In this document: positions 48,741-57,306 of the stretch, one piece after another
How the letters are laid out: every line of letters begins with the position of its first letter
Position numbering within the stretch: position 1 is the stretch's first letter
Origin: Blastocatellia bacterium UBA7656
Lineage (GTDB): Bacteria > Acidobacteriota > Blastocatellia > UBA7656
Length of the DNA: 64,000 bases
Direction: 5' to 3'
Assembly (NCBI GenBank): GCA_002483445.1
Contig: DLHY01000150.1
Coordinates: 71,397 to 135,396 of the forward strand
Program-made: the position numbers and the translations under genes
Notes under the pieces: generated by a model
Told to the model about the DNA's origin: nothing
Seen by the model: the letters and a program-made list of their open reading frames with translations, nothing else
The model's database searches: none

Positions 48741-49940
48741 GTGAAGAACAGACACAAACTTATTTCCATTGCAATGCTGATCGGGATGTTTCTGACCTCG
48801 ACGCTGGCGCTGAGTCAGTCGCCGCAGGCGTCGAAGAAGAAAGTATTCCGCAACGACGACAGCACCGCGGGCCGGATCACCAAATGGACGGCGACCGGCT
48901 TCATAGGCGACTCCGCCATCACCGAAGACGGGCAGGGAAAGGTAGGCATAGGCGCGACCAATCCCACCTCGACGCTGACGGTCAACGGATTGATAGAGAG
49001 CAGATCGGGAGGGATCAGGTTCCCGGACGGGACGGTGCAGACAACAGCTTCGGGCGGCGTTGCCATTTCGCTCCCTCTAATTCTGGACGGGTCAGGAAAT
49101 AATTCCCTCATTTTTATCCGGAACAATTTCAACGGCAACGGCGCTATCGGCGTATCGGCTGAAATCCTAAGCGCAGGCACCGCCCTGTTCGGACTCAGCC
49201 GAGGTGCAGGCACTGGAGTGGGTGGCTCAAGCATCGACGGTTTGGGTGTGTTCGGCGTAAGTACCAACTCAAATGGCGCGGTTGGCTCAAGCGTCAACGC
49301 CAATGGCGTGTTTGGCATAAGCACACGTGATGACGGGGTGAGAGGTCAGAGCTTTAGCACTGACCCCAGTAAAGCAGCCATATTCGGTGTAGGGAAACTC
49401 GGCGGCGCGTTCGCGGGAAGATTCACAGGAAACGTGGCCGTCTCAGGGACCCTGTCGAAAGCCGGAGGCTCGTTCAGAATCGATCATCCGCTCGACCCTG
49501 AGAATCGCTACCTCTCGCACTCGTTCGTCGAATCGCCCGATATGAAAAATATCTATGACGGAGTTGCGACGCTGGACGGATATGGCGAAGCGATAGTCGA
49601 AATGCCCGAATGGTTCAGCGCCCTAAACCGCGACTTCCGCTATTTGCTGACCGCCGTCGGAGCGCCGATGCCCGGTCTCTACATAGCAGAAAAGATCAAG
49701 GACAACCGCTTCAAAATATCCGGGGGCCAGCCCGGCATGGAGGTTTCGTGGCAGGTGACCGGAATTCGTCAGGACGCATGGGCCAACAGGAATCGCATCA
49801 AGGTCGAAGAAAACAAGTCCGAGCGTGAACGCGGCCATTATCTGCACCCGGAAGCCTTCGATCAGCCTGAAGAGAGAAGCGTCGAGCGGGCGCATCAGTC
49901 GGAGCAGATGAGCAGGCAGGCTCGCAAGAGAAATCGATAG
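48741..49940 (+). CDS. Secreted tail-fibre-like protein, paralogue 1
   Basis: A 399-residue exported protein starting at GTG (AAGGAG upstream), with a signal peptide to about residue 27 (LTSTLALSQS). Residues 40-100 carry the phage-tail-fibre-style motif GRITKWTATGFIGDSAITEDG, then KVGIGATNPTSTLTVNGLIE and GIRFPDGTVQTTASGG. A middle section of short GVxGxSxxxxGVFG repeats follows. The last 150 residues (SKAGGSFRIDHPLDPENRYLSHSFVESPDMKNIYDG ...) are shared with the gene at 50,090 and end in a charged tail. Probably a cell-surface fibre. Function unknown. Confidence 0.75.
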   Translation: MKNRHKLISIAMLIGMFLTSTLALSQSPQASKKKVFRNDDSTAGRITKWTATGFIGDSAITEDGQGKVGIGATNPTSTLTVNGLIESRSGGIRFPDGTVQTTASGGVAISLPLILDGSGNNSLIFIRNNFNGNGAIGVSAEILSAGTALFGLSRGAGTGVGGSSIDGLGVFGVSTNSNGAVGSSVNANGVFGISTRDDGVRGQSFSTDPSKAAIFGVGKLGGAFAGRFTGNVAVSGTLSKAGGSFRIDHPLDPENRYLSHSFVESPDMKNIYDGVATLDGYGEAIVEMPEWFSALNRDFRYLLTAVGAPMPGLYIAEKIKDNRFKISGGQPGMEVSWQVTGIRQDAWANRNRIKVEENKSERERGHYLHPEAFDQPEERSVERAHQSEQMSRQARKRNR

Positions 49941-50013
49941 CATCCGCGACAGGCACGCGCCTGAGAACGAGCGCATGAAAGTATTCGACTGCGCTCGTTC
50001 TCGCTCAACGTGT

Positions 50014-50080
50014 CGCGCCCTGAAAGCGCGAACATCGGGAACATCGCAAGCCGACTGCTTGCGCAACAGTTTGAGAGGAG
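50014..50080 (+). repeat. Double-hairpin intergenic repeat, copy E
   Basis: Conserved spacer GCGCCCTGAAAGCGCGAAC, then hairpin GCAAGC...GCTTGC (50,046-50,062), ending in GAGAGGAG, the ribosome binding site of the gene at 50,090. Confidence 0.75.
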
Positions 50081-50089
50081 AAAACGCTA

Positions 50090-51541
50090 ATGAGAAAACC
50101 ATCACTATACATGCTGGCTGTGGCCGTGATGATGATCGCTGGCACAGCTCAGGCGCAAAGGGCGCAATCGAGCCTGCCTGTCGAATTCAATTTCTTCCGG
50201 GCGCAGGCCAACGCTTCGCGCGCTGCATTTCGATTGATGCCCGCAGGGGCCTTCTCGAACACCGCTTATTCGAGATTCAGCCTTTCATCAGCCAACCCGG
50301 CCGTCGGAAGCGGCTCTGCCGGTCGGATAGCAAAATGGTCGGGGGTGATTGGAACCAACACCTTCACTCTCGGCAATTCCTCGATCACCGAAGACAAGTT
50401 CGGCAAAGTAGGCATAGGCACGACGAGTCCCACTTCGCCGCTGACGGTCGTCGGGATGATCGAGACTATCAATCCCGCAGGCGGGATCAAGTTTCCGGAC
50501 GGGACGATTCAGACGACCTCGGCAAACGGCGCGCTGTTTTCGGTTGTTCACGATGCGACGCTCGCGGGGAATGGCGCAGCAGCCTCGCCGCTCGGCGTCG
50601 CAGTCCCGCTCAATTTGATCGGAGCCGTTCCCAACGCGAGCCTTGCAGAAATATCTAATTCCGGCGACAGCGGCATCGGCGTGAAGGTTAAGGGGGGCGA
50701 CAGCATCGGCGGCGGCGGATCGGGCGTGGAGGCCTTTGGCGGCAAAGGCAACCTCAGCGGGGGCGGCACTGGCGTTGCCGCCATCGGAGGCGACAGCGCC
50801 GACTCGGGCGGTCATGGCGTGGTCGCCCTTGGCGGCAAGGGCAACGGCGGCACGGGCGGCATTGGAGTGATCGCTTTCGGCGGCAAGGGCGAAGTCCGCA
50901 ATGGAGGCGTGGGCATACATGTTTCCGGCGGTGACAGCACAGATGGCTCCGGAGGCGCAGGCATCGTTGCAAGAGGCGGAAGCGGGCTGCTCGGCGGCGG
51001 ACTCGCAGGCTCCTTTGTAGGCGATGTGGAAGTCACCGGTATGCTCTCTAAGGCCGGAGGCTCGTTCAGGATCGATCATCCGCTCGACCCTGAAAACCGC
51101 TACCTCTCGCACTCGTTCGTCGAATCGCCCGACATGAAAAACATCTATGACGGCAACGTGGTGACAGATGGAAACGGCGATGCGATCGTCGAGTTGCCCG
51201 CTTACTTCGAGGCCCTGAATCGTGATTTCTGTTATCAACTCACCGTCATCGGCTCTTTCGCTCAGGCCATCGTCGCTCAGGAGATCAAAGGTAACCGTTT
51301 CAGCATTCGCACCAACGCCCCGAATGTGAAAGTTTCGTGGCAGGTGACCGGAATTCGTCAGGACGCATGGGCCAACAGGAATCGCATCAAGGTCGAAGAA
51401 AACAAGTCCGAGCGTGAACGCGGCCATTATCTGCACCCGGAAGCCTTCGATCAGCCTGAAGGGAAAAGCGTCGAGCGGGCGCGCGACGCAAACGAGCATC
51501 ACCGAATCAGGATGGAACAGATGCGACGCCAGCCGAGGTGA
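50090..51541 (+). CDS. Secreted tail-fibre-like protein, paralogue 2, with Gly-rich repeats
   Basis: A 483-residue paralogue of the preceding gene, with a signal peptide (to about residue 22), the same GRIAKWSGVIG...ITEDKFGKVGIGTTSPTSPLTV and GIKFPDGTIQTTSANG motifs, and then about 110 residues of glycine-rich repeats of roughly 20 residues each (such as GVEAFGGKGNLSGGGTG). The C-terminal 150 residues are very similar to the preceding gene. A 130-base stretch is completely identical in DNA. AGAGGAGAAAACGCTA precedes the ATG. Confidence 0.75.
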   Translation: MRKPSLYMLAVAVMMIAGTAQAQRAQSSLPVEFNFFRAQANASRAAFRLMPAGAFSNTAYSRFSLSSANPAVGSGSAGRIAKWSGVIGTNTFTLGNSSITEDKFGKVGIGTTSPTSPLTVVGMIETINPAGGIKFPDGTIQTTSANGALFSVVHDATLAGNGAAASPLGVAVPLNLIGAVPNASLAEISNSGDSGIGVKVKGGDSIGGGGSGVEAFGGKGNLSGGGTGVAAIGGDSADSGGHGVVALGGKGNGGTGGIGVIAFGGKGEVRNGGVGIHVSGGDSTDGSGGAGIVARGGSGLLGGGLAGSFVGDVEVTGMLSKAGGSFRIDHPLDPENRYLSHSFVESPDMKNIYDGNVVTDGNGDAIVELPAYFEALNRDFCYQLTVIGSFAQAIVAQEIKGNRFSIRTNAPNVKVSWQVTGIRQDAWANRNRIKVEENKSERERGHYLHPEAFDQPEGKSVERARDANEHHRIRMEQMRRQPR

Positions 51542-51707
51542 CGCTGAAAAGATAGGAAGCAGTACGGGCTGACACACCGGGCGACCGGCTGTCATTAACC
51601 GATGACTCTTGCGCAAATCAAACACCGCCTGCTAAGGCACAGACCCTTGCAGGCGTCGGGAGATGTGCGCGCTTTGAAATCAATTCGAATCGACAGGAGA
51701 AAAGAAA

Positions 51708-53501
51708 ATGAAAACTGCAAACAGACTATTCGCAACATTCTCTACTGACTCAGCAGCGATAAGAGCAGGAGTCAACATAACAGGATATGACAAAGCGGCG
51801 CGACGCGGCTATCTGCTTACGATCTGGCTGATCCTGGCGCTGGCCTTCAGCGGCGCGTTCAGCCTCGCGCCGAATCATCCGTCGAAAGCGAAAGCCGAAG
51901 CCTCTATGCCTCAATTGCAGGGCGAAGAAGCTATCTCTTATCTCAAGAGCCAGTCGCTTCTTGCTTCGCTGCAAAATGAGTTCGGAAAGATCACCGCTCC
52001 TGATGGTGAGGCGGAGGATTCATTCGGCCAGTCAGTGGCCATCAGCGGCGACACCGCAATCATCGGAGCCAGCAGAGATAATGTGGGAAACAATTTCAAT
52101 CAGGGATCGGCCTACATATTCGGGCGCAATGAGGGAGGCCCCAACAACTGGGGCCTGGTCAGGAAAATCACAGCTTCTGATGGCGGCGGGGGCGACGCAT
52201 TCGGCGACTCAGTGGCCATCAGCGGAGACACCATCGTCGTCGGCAGTCCCTCTGCCCAGGTGGGCAATAATCTCGGTCAGGGCGCGGCCTACGTATTCGA
52301 GCGGAGCGCGGGAGGTCCTAATAACTGGGGCGAGACCAGAAAGCTCCTGGCATCCGACGGCGCGGCGCAGGATCGATTCGGAGACTCGGCGGGCGTAAGC
52401 GGCGACACCCTCATCATCGGCGCTCCTCAGCATAGTGTCGGAAACAAGGCGTTTCAGGGAGCGGCTTACGTATTCGAGCGAAATCAGGGAGGCCCTAATA
52501 ACTGGGGCGAGATCAAAAAACTTCTCTCTTCCGATGGCGTGTCAGGCGATCAGTTCGGCTCTTCGGCAGCAATCAGCGGTAACACTCTTGTCGTCGGCGC
52601 TCCTCAGCATAGTGTCGGAAACGAGGCGTTTCGGGGAGCGGCCTATATATTCGAACGCAATCAGGGAGGCGCCGATTTCTGGGGCGAAGTCAAACAACTG
52701 CTTGCTTCCGACGGCGCTCAAAACGATCAGTTCGGTTTTTCGGTAGCGATGAGCGGTGACGCACTTATTGTCGGCGCTCGTTCGGACATGGTGGGAAGTA
52801 ATGTCACTCAGGGATCGGCTTACATATTCGAGCGCAATCAGGGAGGCATCAATAACTGGGGCGAGACCAGAAAGTTGACCGCCTCGGACGGCACGACCAG
52901 TGACTTCTTCGGCTCGTCAGTGGCAATAAGCGGAGACACCGCAGTAGTCGGCAGTCTCTTTGACAATGTGGGAAACAACGCCGATCAGGGATCAGCCTAC
53001 TTATTCGAGCGCAATCAGGGAGGCCCCAATAACTGGGGCGAGGTGAGACAACTGCTCGCTTCCGACGGCGCGGCGAATGATGCATTCGGCAATTCAGTAG
53101 GCGTCAGCGGCGATACAGCCATAGTCGGCGCTTTCCGAGACGATGTGGGAATCAACAGCGATCAGGGGTCAGCTTATATCTTCAACAATCCGCCAGCTCC
53201 GACCTTCGATCTCTGCCTTCAGGATGACTCGGCTCGTTCGCGCCAGTTGGTCTTCAACTCTCTGACGGGCGATTACGTCTTCTGCGACAACTCGACAACT
53301 ATCGGCGGCGTTGCAGTGATCACGAGGAAAGGCAACACGATCACGCTCAATCACATGACGACCGGCTACAGGCTTCTGGCAAGCGTCAGTCTCGACACCC
53401 GAAGAGGATCGGCTTCGATGAGGATATTTGCCAGCGGGGCGGTCTTCACGATCACCGACAGGAACACGAGCAACAACACCTGCTCCTGCGGCGCTCCCTG
53501 A
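51708..53501 (+). CDS. Secreted FG-GAP repeat protein (7 repeats)
   Basis: A 597-residue exported protein. A membrane or signal helix is at residues 33-55 (GYLLTIWLILALAFSGAFSL), then seven FG-GAP-like repeats of about 65 residues of the type 'ASDGxxxDxFGxSVAISGDTxIVGA...VGNNxxQGSAYIFERNQGGPNNWGExRKLL', which fold as an integrin-like beta propeller that usually binds Ca2+. The C-terminal 95 residues (FDLCLQDDSARSRQLVF ... ITDRNTSNNTCSCGAP) form a separate domain also found at the end of the gene at 57,307. Likely surface-attached or secreted. Partner unknown. Confidence 0.85.
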   Translation: MKTANRLFATFSTDSAAIRAGVNITGYDKAARRGYLLTIWLILALAFSGAFSLAPNHPSKAKAEASMPQLQGEEAISYLKSQSLLASLQNEFGKITAPDGEAEDSFGQSVAISGDTAIIGASRDNVGNNFNQGSAYIFGRNEGGPNNWGLVRKITASDGGGGDAFGDSVAISGDTIVVGSPSAQVGNNLGQGAAYVFERSAGGPNNWGETRKLLASDGAAQDRFGDSAGVSGDTLIIGAPQHSVGNKAFQGAAYVFERNQGGPNNWGEIKKLLSSDGVSGDQFGSSAAISGNTLVVGAPQHSVGNEAFRGAAYIFERNQGGADFWGEVKQLLASDGAQNDQFGFSVAMSGDALIVGARSDMVGSNVTQGSAYIFERNQGGINNWGETRKLTASDGTTSDFFGSSVAISGDTAVVGSLFDNVGNNADQGSAYLFERNQGGPNNWGEVRQLLASDGAANDAFGNSVGVSGDTAIVGAFRDDVGINSDQGSAYIFNNPPAPTFDLCLQDDSARSRQLVFNSLTGDYVFCDNSTTIGGVAVITRKGNTITLNHMTTGYRLLASVSLDTRRGSASMRIFASGAVFTITDRNTSNNTCSCGAP

Positions 53502-53691
53502 ATCGAGCCGCGAGAGACGTGAACAGCGGCGAAGCTCAGAGTTCAACCTTCATCCTGCCTGATGCCGAACACTCGCAGTCCGGAGGTTGAACTCTCAACT
53601 CGCAGGAATGAATAAGGCCAGCAGATTTCCGCATAGCGCGCGATCACACAATGTTCCAGGGATCGTTTTCGATTTCCCCTAAGAGGCTGGT

Positions 53692-53773
53692 AGCGCAACG
53701 CGGTTAGATTGCGCGCCCTGAAAGTACGAACATCAGGGCCACGCAAGCTGACAGATTGCGCCACTTTTTCGGA
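53692..53773 (+). repeat. Double-hairpin intergenic repeat, copy D
   Basis: GCGCAA...TTGCGC (53,693-53,714), then GCCCTGAAAGTACGAACATC, then GCAAGCTGACAGATTGC (53,743-53,759), then GCCACTTTTT and GAAGAGGTGAG before the sigma-factor ATG. Confidence 0.8.
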
Positions 53774-53782
53774 AGAGGTGAG

Positions 53783-54352
53783 ATGAAAATGCAATCGAAG
53801 TCCGATGAGATTACCGAGCAATTGCGCCGATGGAGCGAGGGCGACCGCCGCGCGCTAGATCGTCTCATGCCTGTCGTCTACAAGGAGCTTCGCAAACTTG
53901 CAGGCAGCTACCTTCGCAACGAGCGAACGGGCCACACCCTTCAACCTACGGCCCTCATCCATGAAGCTTACCTCAGACTGGTCAAACAGGACTTTCCCCG
54001 GTGGCAGAGCCGCAAACATTTCTACGGCGTCGCCGCCCAGTTGATGCGACAGATTCTGGTCGAACACGCGCGAGCGCGTCGGGCCGACAAACGCGGCGGC
54101 GGCGAGCGAAACCTTTCCCTCGATGAAGCCCTGACTTTTTCTCACGACAAGGCCGATGAGCTTGTCGCCCTCGATGACGCGCTCCGTTCGCTTGCCCGAC
54201 TCGACGAACGCAAAGTTCGCATCATCGAGTTGAGATACTTCGGCGGGCTGAACCTTGAGGAGACTGCCGAGACGCTCGACATATCGATTCCCACGATAGT
54301 CCGCGAAGCGCGCCTCGCGCAGGCGTGGCTGCTGAGGGAGATGAGCGCATGA
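53783..54352 (+). CDS. ECF-type RNA polymerase sigma factor
   Basis: A 189-residue ECF sigma factor of the group common in Acidobacteria and Planctomycetes next to Ser/Thr kinases. Region 2 runs from LRRWSEGDRRALDRLMPVVYKELRKLAGSYLRNER to PTALIHEAYLRLV and YGVAAQLMRQILVEHARARRADKRGG, and region 4 has LARLDERKVRIIELRYFGGLNLEETAETLDISIPTIVREARLA with its HTH. The start at 53,783 follows GGAAGAGGTGAG. The kinase gene begins within its stop (ATGA), so the kinase may control it by phosphorylation or partner sequestration. Confidence 0.92.
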   Translation: MKMQSKSDEITEQLRRWSEGDRRALDRLMPVVYKELRKLAGSYLRNERTGHTLQPTALIHEAYLRLVKQDFPRWQSRKHFYGVAAQLMRQILVEHARARRADKRGGGERNLSLDEALTFSHDKADELVALDDALRSLARLDERKVRIIELRYFGGLNLEETAETLDISIPTIVREARLAQAWLLREMSA

Positions 54353-57180
54353 ATCCTGATCGATGGCGACAGATCGAAGAGGTCTTCCATGCCGCAGCCG
54401 ATCATCCGGCCTCCGGGCGCGAGGCTTATCTGGCCCAGGTCTGCGGCGAAGACGAAGAGTTGATAAAAGAGGTGGCGTCTCTGCTGGCTCAGGATAATGC
54501 CGACACCTTCATTCATGAGCCGATCAAAAACGCCGCCGCTTCGCTCACCGCCCGCCCGAAAGAAGATATGGCCAATCAGCGCATCGGCGCTTTCCGCATC
54601 ACTCATCTGGTCGGACGCGGAGGGATGGGCGCGGTCTACGGTGCGGTGCGCGATGATGGTCAGTTCGATCAGCAGGTCGCCATCAAGATAGTCAAGCGCG
54701 AGATGGACACGGATGTCGCTCGCGACCGTTTCCGCCGCGAGCGACAAATTTTAGCCAAACTCGAACATCCGCACATAGCGCGCCTGCTCGATGGCGGCAC
54801 AACCGAGGACGGCTCTCCTTACTTCGTGATGGAATACGTCGCGGGCCAGCCGATCACGGACTATTGCCGCCGTCATCAGCTTTCGCTCATCGGCAGGCTC
54901 AGACTCTTCCTGCGAGTTTGTTCCGCCGTCCAGTATGCTCATCAGAAACTGATCGTGCATCGAGACCTCAAACCGAGCAACATTCTCGTAGTAGATGACG
55001 ATGCGCCCAAGCTGCTCGACTTCGGCATCGCCAAACTGATGGCGCAGGACTCCGACGAAGCCGCGACACAGACTGAAACTCTCATGCGGGCGATGACTCC
55101 CGATTACGCAAGCCCGGAACAGGTTCGGGGTCTGCCTGTAACGACGGCGACCGATGTTTACTCGCTCGGCGTCGTCCTCTATGAACTGCTGACCGGCTGC
55201 CGTCCTCATCAATTCAAGAGCCGCTCCTTCGTTGAAATCGAGCAGGCTATCTGCGACACCGAGACCGAAGCGCCGAGCAAAGTGGTGAGACGCGCGCAGG
55301 ACGCGCCCATCAGCCTCTCGCGCCGACTCGCGGGCGATCTCGACAACATAGTTATGATGGCCCTGCGCAAAGAGCCGGAGCGACGTTATCAATCAGTCGA
55401 ACAGTTCTCCGAAGATATCCGCCGTCACCTCGAAGGTCGGCCCGTGATCGCGCGAAAGGATACGGTATCCTATCGCGCAAGCAAATTCGCGCGGCGGCAC
55501 AAACTGATGATGGCAGCAGCCGCGCTCGTCGCGTTGAGCCTGATGGGCGGCATAGTAGCAACGAGTTGGCAGGCGAGGCGGGCCGAACATCGCTTCGAGC
55601 AGGTGCGCAGGCTGGCCAATACTTTTCTGTTCGATTTTCATGACGGGATTCGCAATCTTCCCGGCTCGACCCAGGCGCGAGAGATGGTGGCCCGGACGGC
55701 GATGGAATACCTCGACTCTCTCGCGGCGGAAGCGACGGGCGATGCGGAACTCGAATGGGAACTGGCGGTCGCCTATCAGAAAGTGGGCGACGTGCAGGGC
55801 GACCCCTGGGCCGCAAACCTCGGACATCATCAGGAGGCGATGAAGAGCTATCGAAAGGGTCTCGCGCTGGCTGAGAAGTTATCCTCCAGCCAGCGCGATG
55901 ATCCCAAGATGTTGCGCCTGCTTGCGAAGGGATATTTCAAAGTGGGCGCGCTTGAGTCGGAGGCCGGCGACAAGATCGCGGCGGGTGAAACGTTGCGCCG
56001 CGCGGTTGCCACTGCCGTAGACCTTCAACAACAAAGCGGTGAGCTTGATGACCTTGTGCTGGCGCAGAACTGTTATGTTCGGCTGGGCGATACTCAACTC
56101 GACACGGGCGACCCTGCGGGCGCGCTCGAAAGCTACGACCATTCGCTGCGGTTGAGCGAGCGCCGGGTCGCCGAGCGAATGGGCGAGTACGCGCGGTTGA
56201 GCCTCTCTCATGACCACAGTCACGTTGGCGAAGCAAGGGCGGCAATGGGCGATTTGTCGGGCGCGATGGCCAGCTACCGCTTGTCTTTATCCATCGTTGA
56301 GGAACTGCTCCGGGAAGACTCATCCAATCAACGCTACCTCAGAGCGCAGATGATCGCTTCGATCTGGCTGGGCCACTTCGAGGGCAACCCGCGTTTCATC
56401 AATCAGGGAAATGAAGAAGCCGCTTTGCAGTATTACCGCAAAGCGATGGCCATTGCCGAAACGCTGGCGGCGCGGGATGCGAAGGACGCAAGCGCCCGCC
56501 TCGATCTTGCAGGCGGCTACAAGAACATTGCCGACGTCCTTTCTCTCAGCGATCCGATGCAGGGAGTCGAATACTATCGCAAATCTCTCTTTATCATTCG
56601 CGCTCTGCTCAACGCATCGCCCGATGAATTCAGATACCTCCGCCGGGAAGCCTGCTACCTGAAGGGACTGGCCGCCGTTGAGCGTCGGATGGGCGACCGG
56701 CAGGGCGCATTGCAAAACCTCCGAGAGTCGCTCCGCATTCTTCGATCGCTTTCGGGCAGAGCGCCCGTCAACACACAGGTGCAGACCGAACTGCACTCGG
56801 CGCTGATTCAGATGGCCGATCTCTCGCTTGAAGCGGGAGACCTGAGCGCAGCGCTCGAACACTACCATCAGGCTCTTGCGTTGGCCGAGTGGGCGATGAC
56901 GACTCATTCTTCAGACGCTTATGCGCTGTGGCGGCTGGCTGATTCTTACGCGGGACTTGGACATTATCACGCCAAGCTCGGAGATGACTCGAAGGCGGCG
57001 ACTGAAGAACGCGCGGCCAACTGGCGCACGGCGCGCGAGTGGCGCAGTAAGTCGCTCGACGTGTGGGAGAAGTGGGCGGAGCGCGCCGTGTCGAGCGTCT
57101 TCAACCTCGCTCGACGCGAAGAGGCCGCCCGCGCTCTGGCCGAGTGCGATGCTGCGCTCGCGGGGCTGAGGGGCAGGTGA
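54349..57180 (+). CDS. Membrane Ser/Thr protein kinase with TPR-like C-terminal region
   Basis: A 943-residue PknB-type kinase. A 75-residue N-terminal extension precedes the kinase domain: P-loop LVGRGGMGAVYGA, catalytic Lys in VAIKIVKRE, HRDLKPSNIL (catalytic Asp), DFG in LLDFGIAKL, and the SPEQVRGLP activation region. A membrane helix lies near residue 390 (LMMAAAALVALSLMGGIVATSW). The remaining 500 residues are helical, with TPR/TOM20-like repeats such as GDPAGALESYDHSLRLSERR. It overlaps the ECF sigma factor gene, the usual Acidobacteria arrangement, so it probably signals to that sigma factor. Confidence 0.93.
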   Translation: MNPDRWRQIEEVFHAAADHPASGREAYLAQVCGEDEELIKEVASLLAQDNADTFIHEPIKNAAASLTARPKEDMANQRIGAFRITHLVGRGGMGAVYGAVRDDGQFDQQVAIKIVKREMDTDVARDRFRRERQILAKLEHPHIARLLDGGTTEDGSPYFVMEYVAGQPITDYCRRHQLSLIGRLRLFLRVCSAVQYAHQKLIVHRDLKPSNILVVDDDAPKLLDFGIAKLMAQDSDEAATQTETLMRAMTPDYASPEQVRGLPVTTATDVYSLGVVLYELLTGCRPHQFKSRSFVEIEQAICDTETEAPSKVVRRAQDAPISLSRRLAGDLDNIVMMALRKEPERRYQSVEQFSEDIRRHLEGRPVIARKDTVSYRASKFARRHKLMMAAAALVALSLMGGIVATSWQARRAEHRFEQVRRLANTFLFDFHDGIRNLPGSTQAREMVARTAMEYLDSLAAEATGDAELEWELAVAYQKVGDVQGDPWAANLGHHQEAMKSYRKGLALAEKLSSSQRDDPKMLRLLAKGYFKVGALESEAGDKIAAGETLRRAVATAVDLQQQSGELDDLVLAQNCYVRLGDTQLDTGDPAGALESYDHSLRLSERRVAERMGEYARLSLSHDHSHVGEARAAMGDLSGAMASYRLSLSIVEELLREDSSNQRYLRAQMIASIWLGHFEGNPRFINQGNEEAALQYYRKAMAIAETLAARDAKDASARLDLAGGYKNIADVLSLSDPMQGVEYYRKSLFIIRALLNASPDEFRYLRREACYLKGLAAVERRMGDRQGALQNLRESLRILRSLSGRAPVNTQVQTELHSALIQMADLSLEAGDLSAALEHYHQALALAEWAMTTHSSDAYALWRLADSYAGLGHYHAKLGDDSKAATEERAANWRTAREWRSKSLDVWEKWAERAVSSVFNLARREEAARALAECDAALAGLRGR

Positions 57181-57306
57181 GATGGTCGAGCGACAAAAAA
57201 TATTTCGCCGCGATCAATTTGGCCTCTGCTTTTCGCCTGTCTGAATGAAGAGAAGATTCAGGCCCAGGTCTGAAATAAATAAACACTGGATTAGAGGAGA
57301 ATGGAA

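Noticed and set aside
50288..51625. A long open frame on the minus strand opposite the Gly-rich fibre gene.
   Set aside because: It is antisense to a gene with clear signal peptide and motifs. The high-GC repeats on the plus strand keep the opposite frame open, and it has no recognisable domain.
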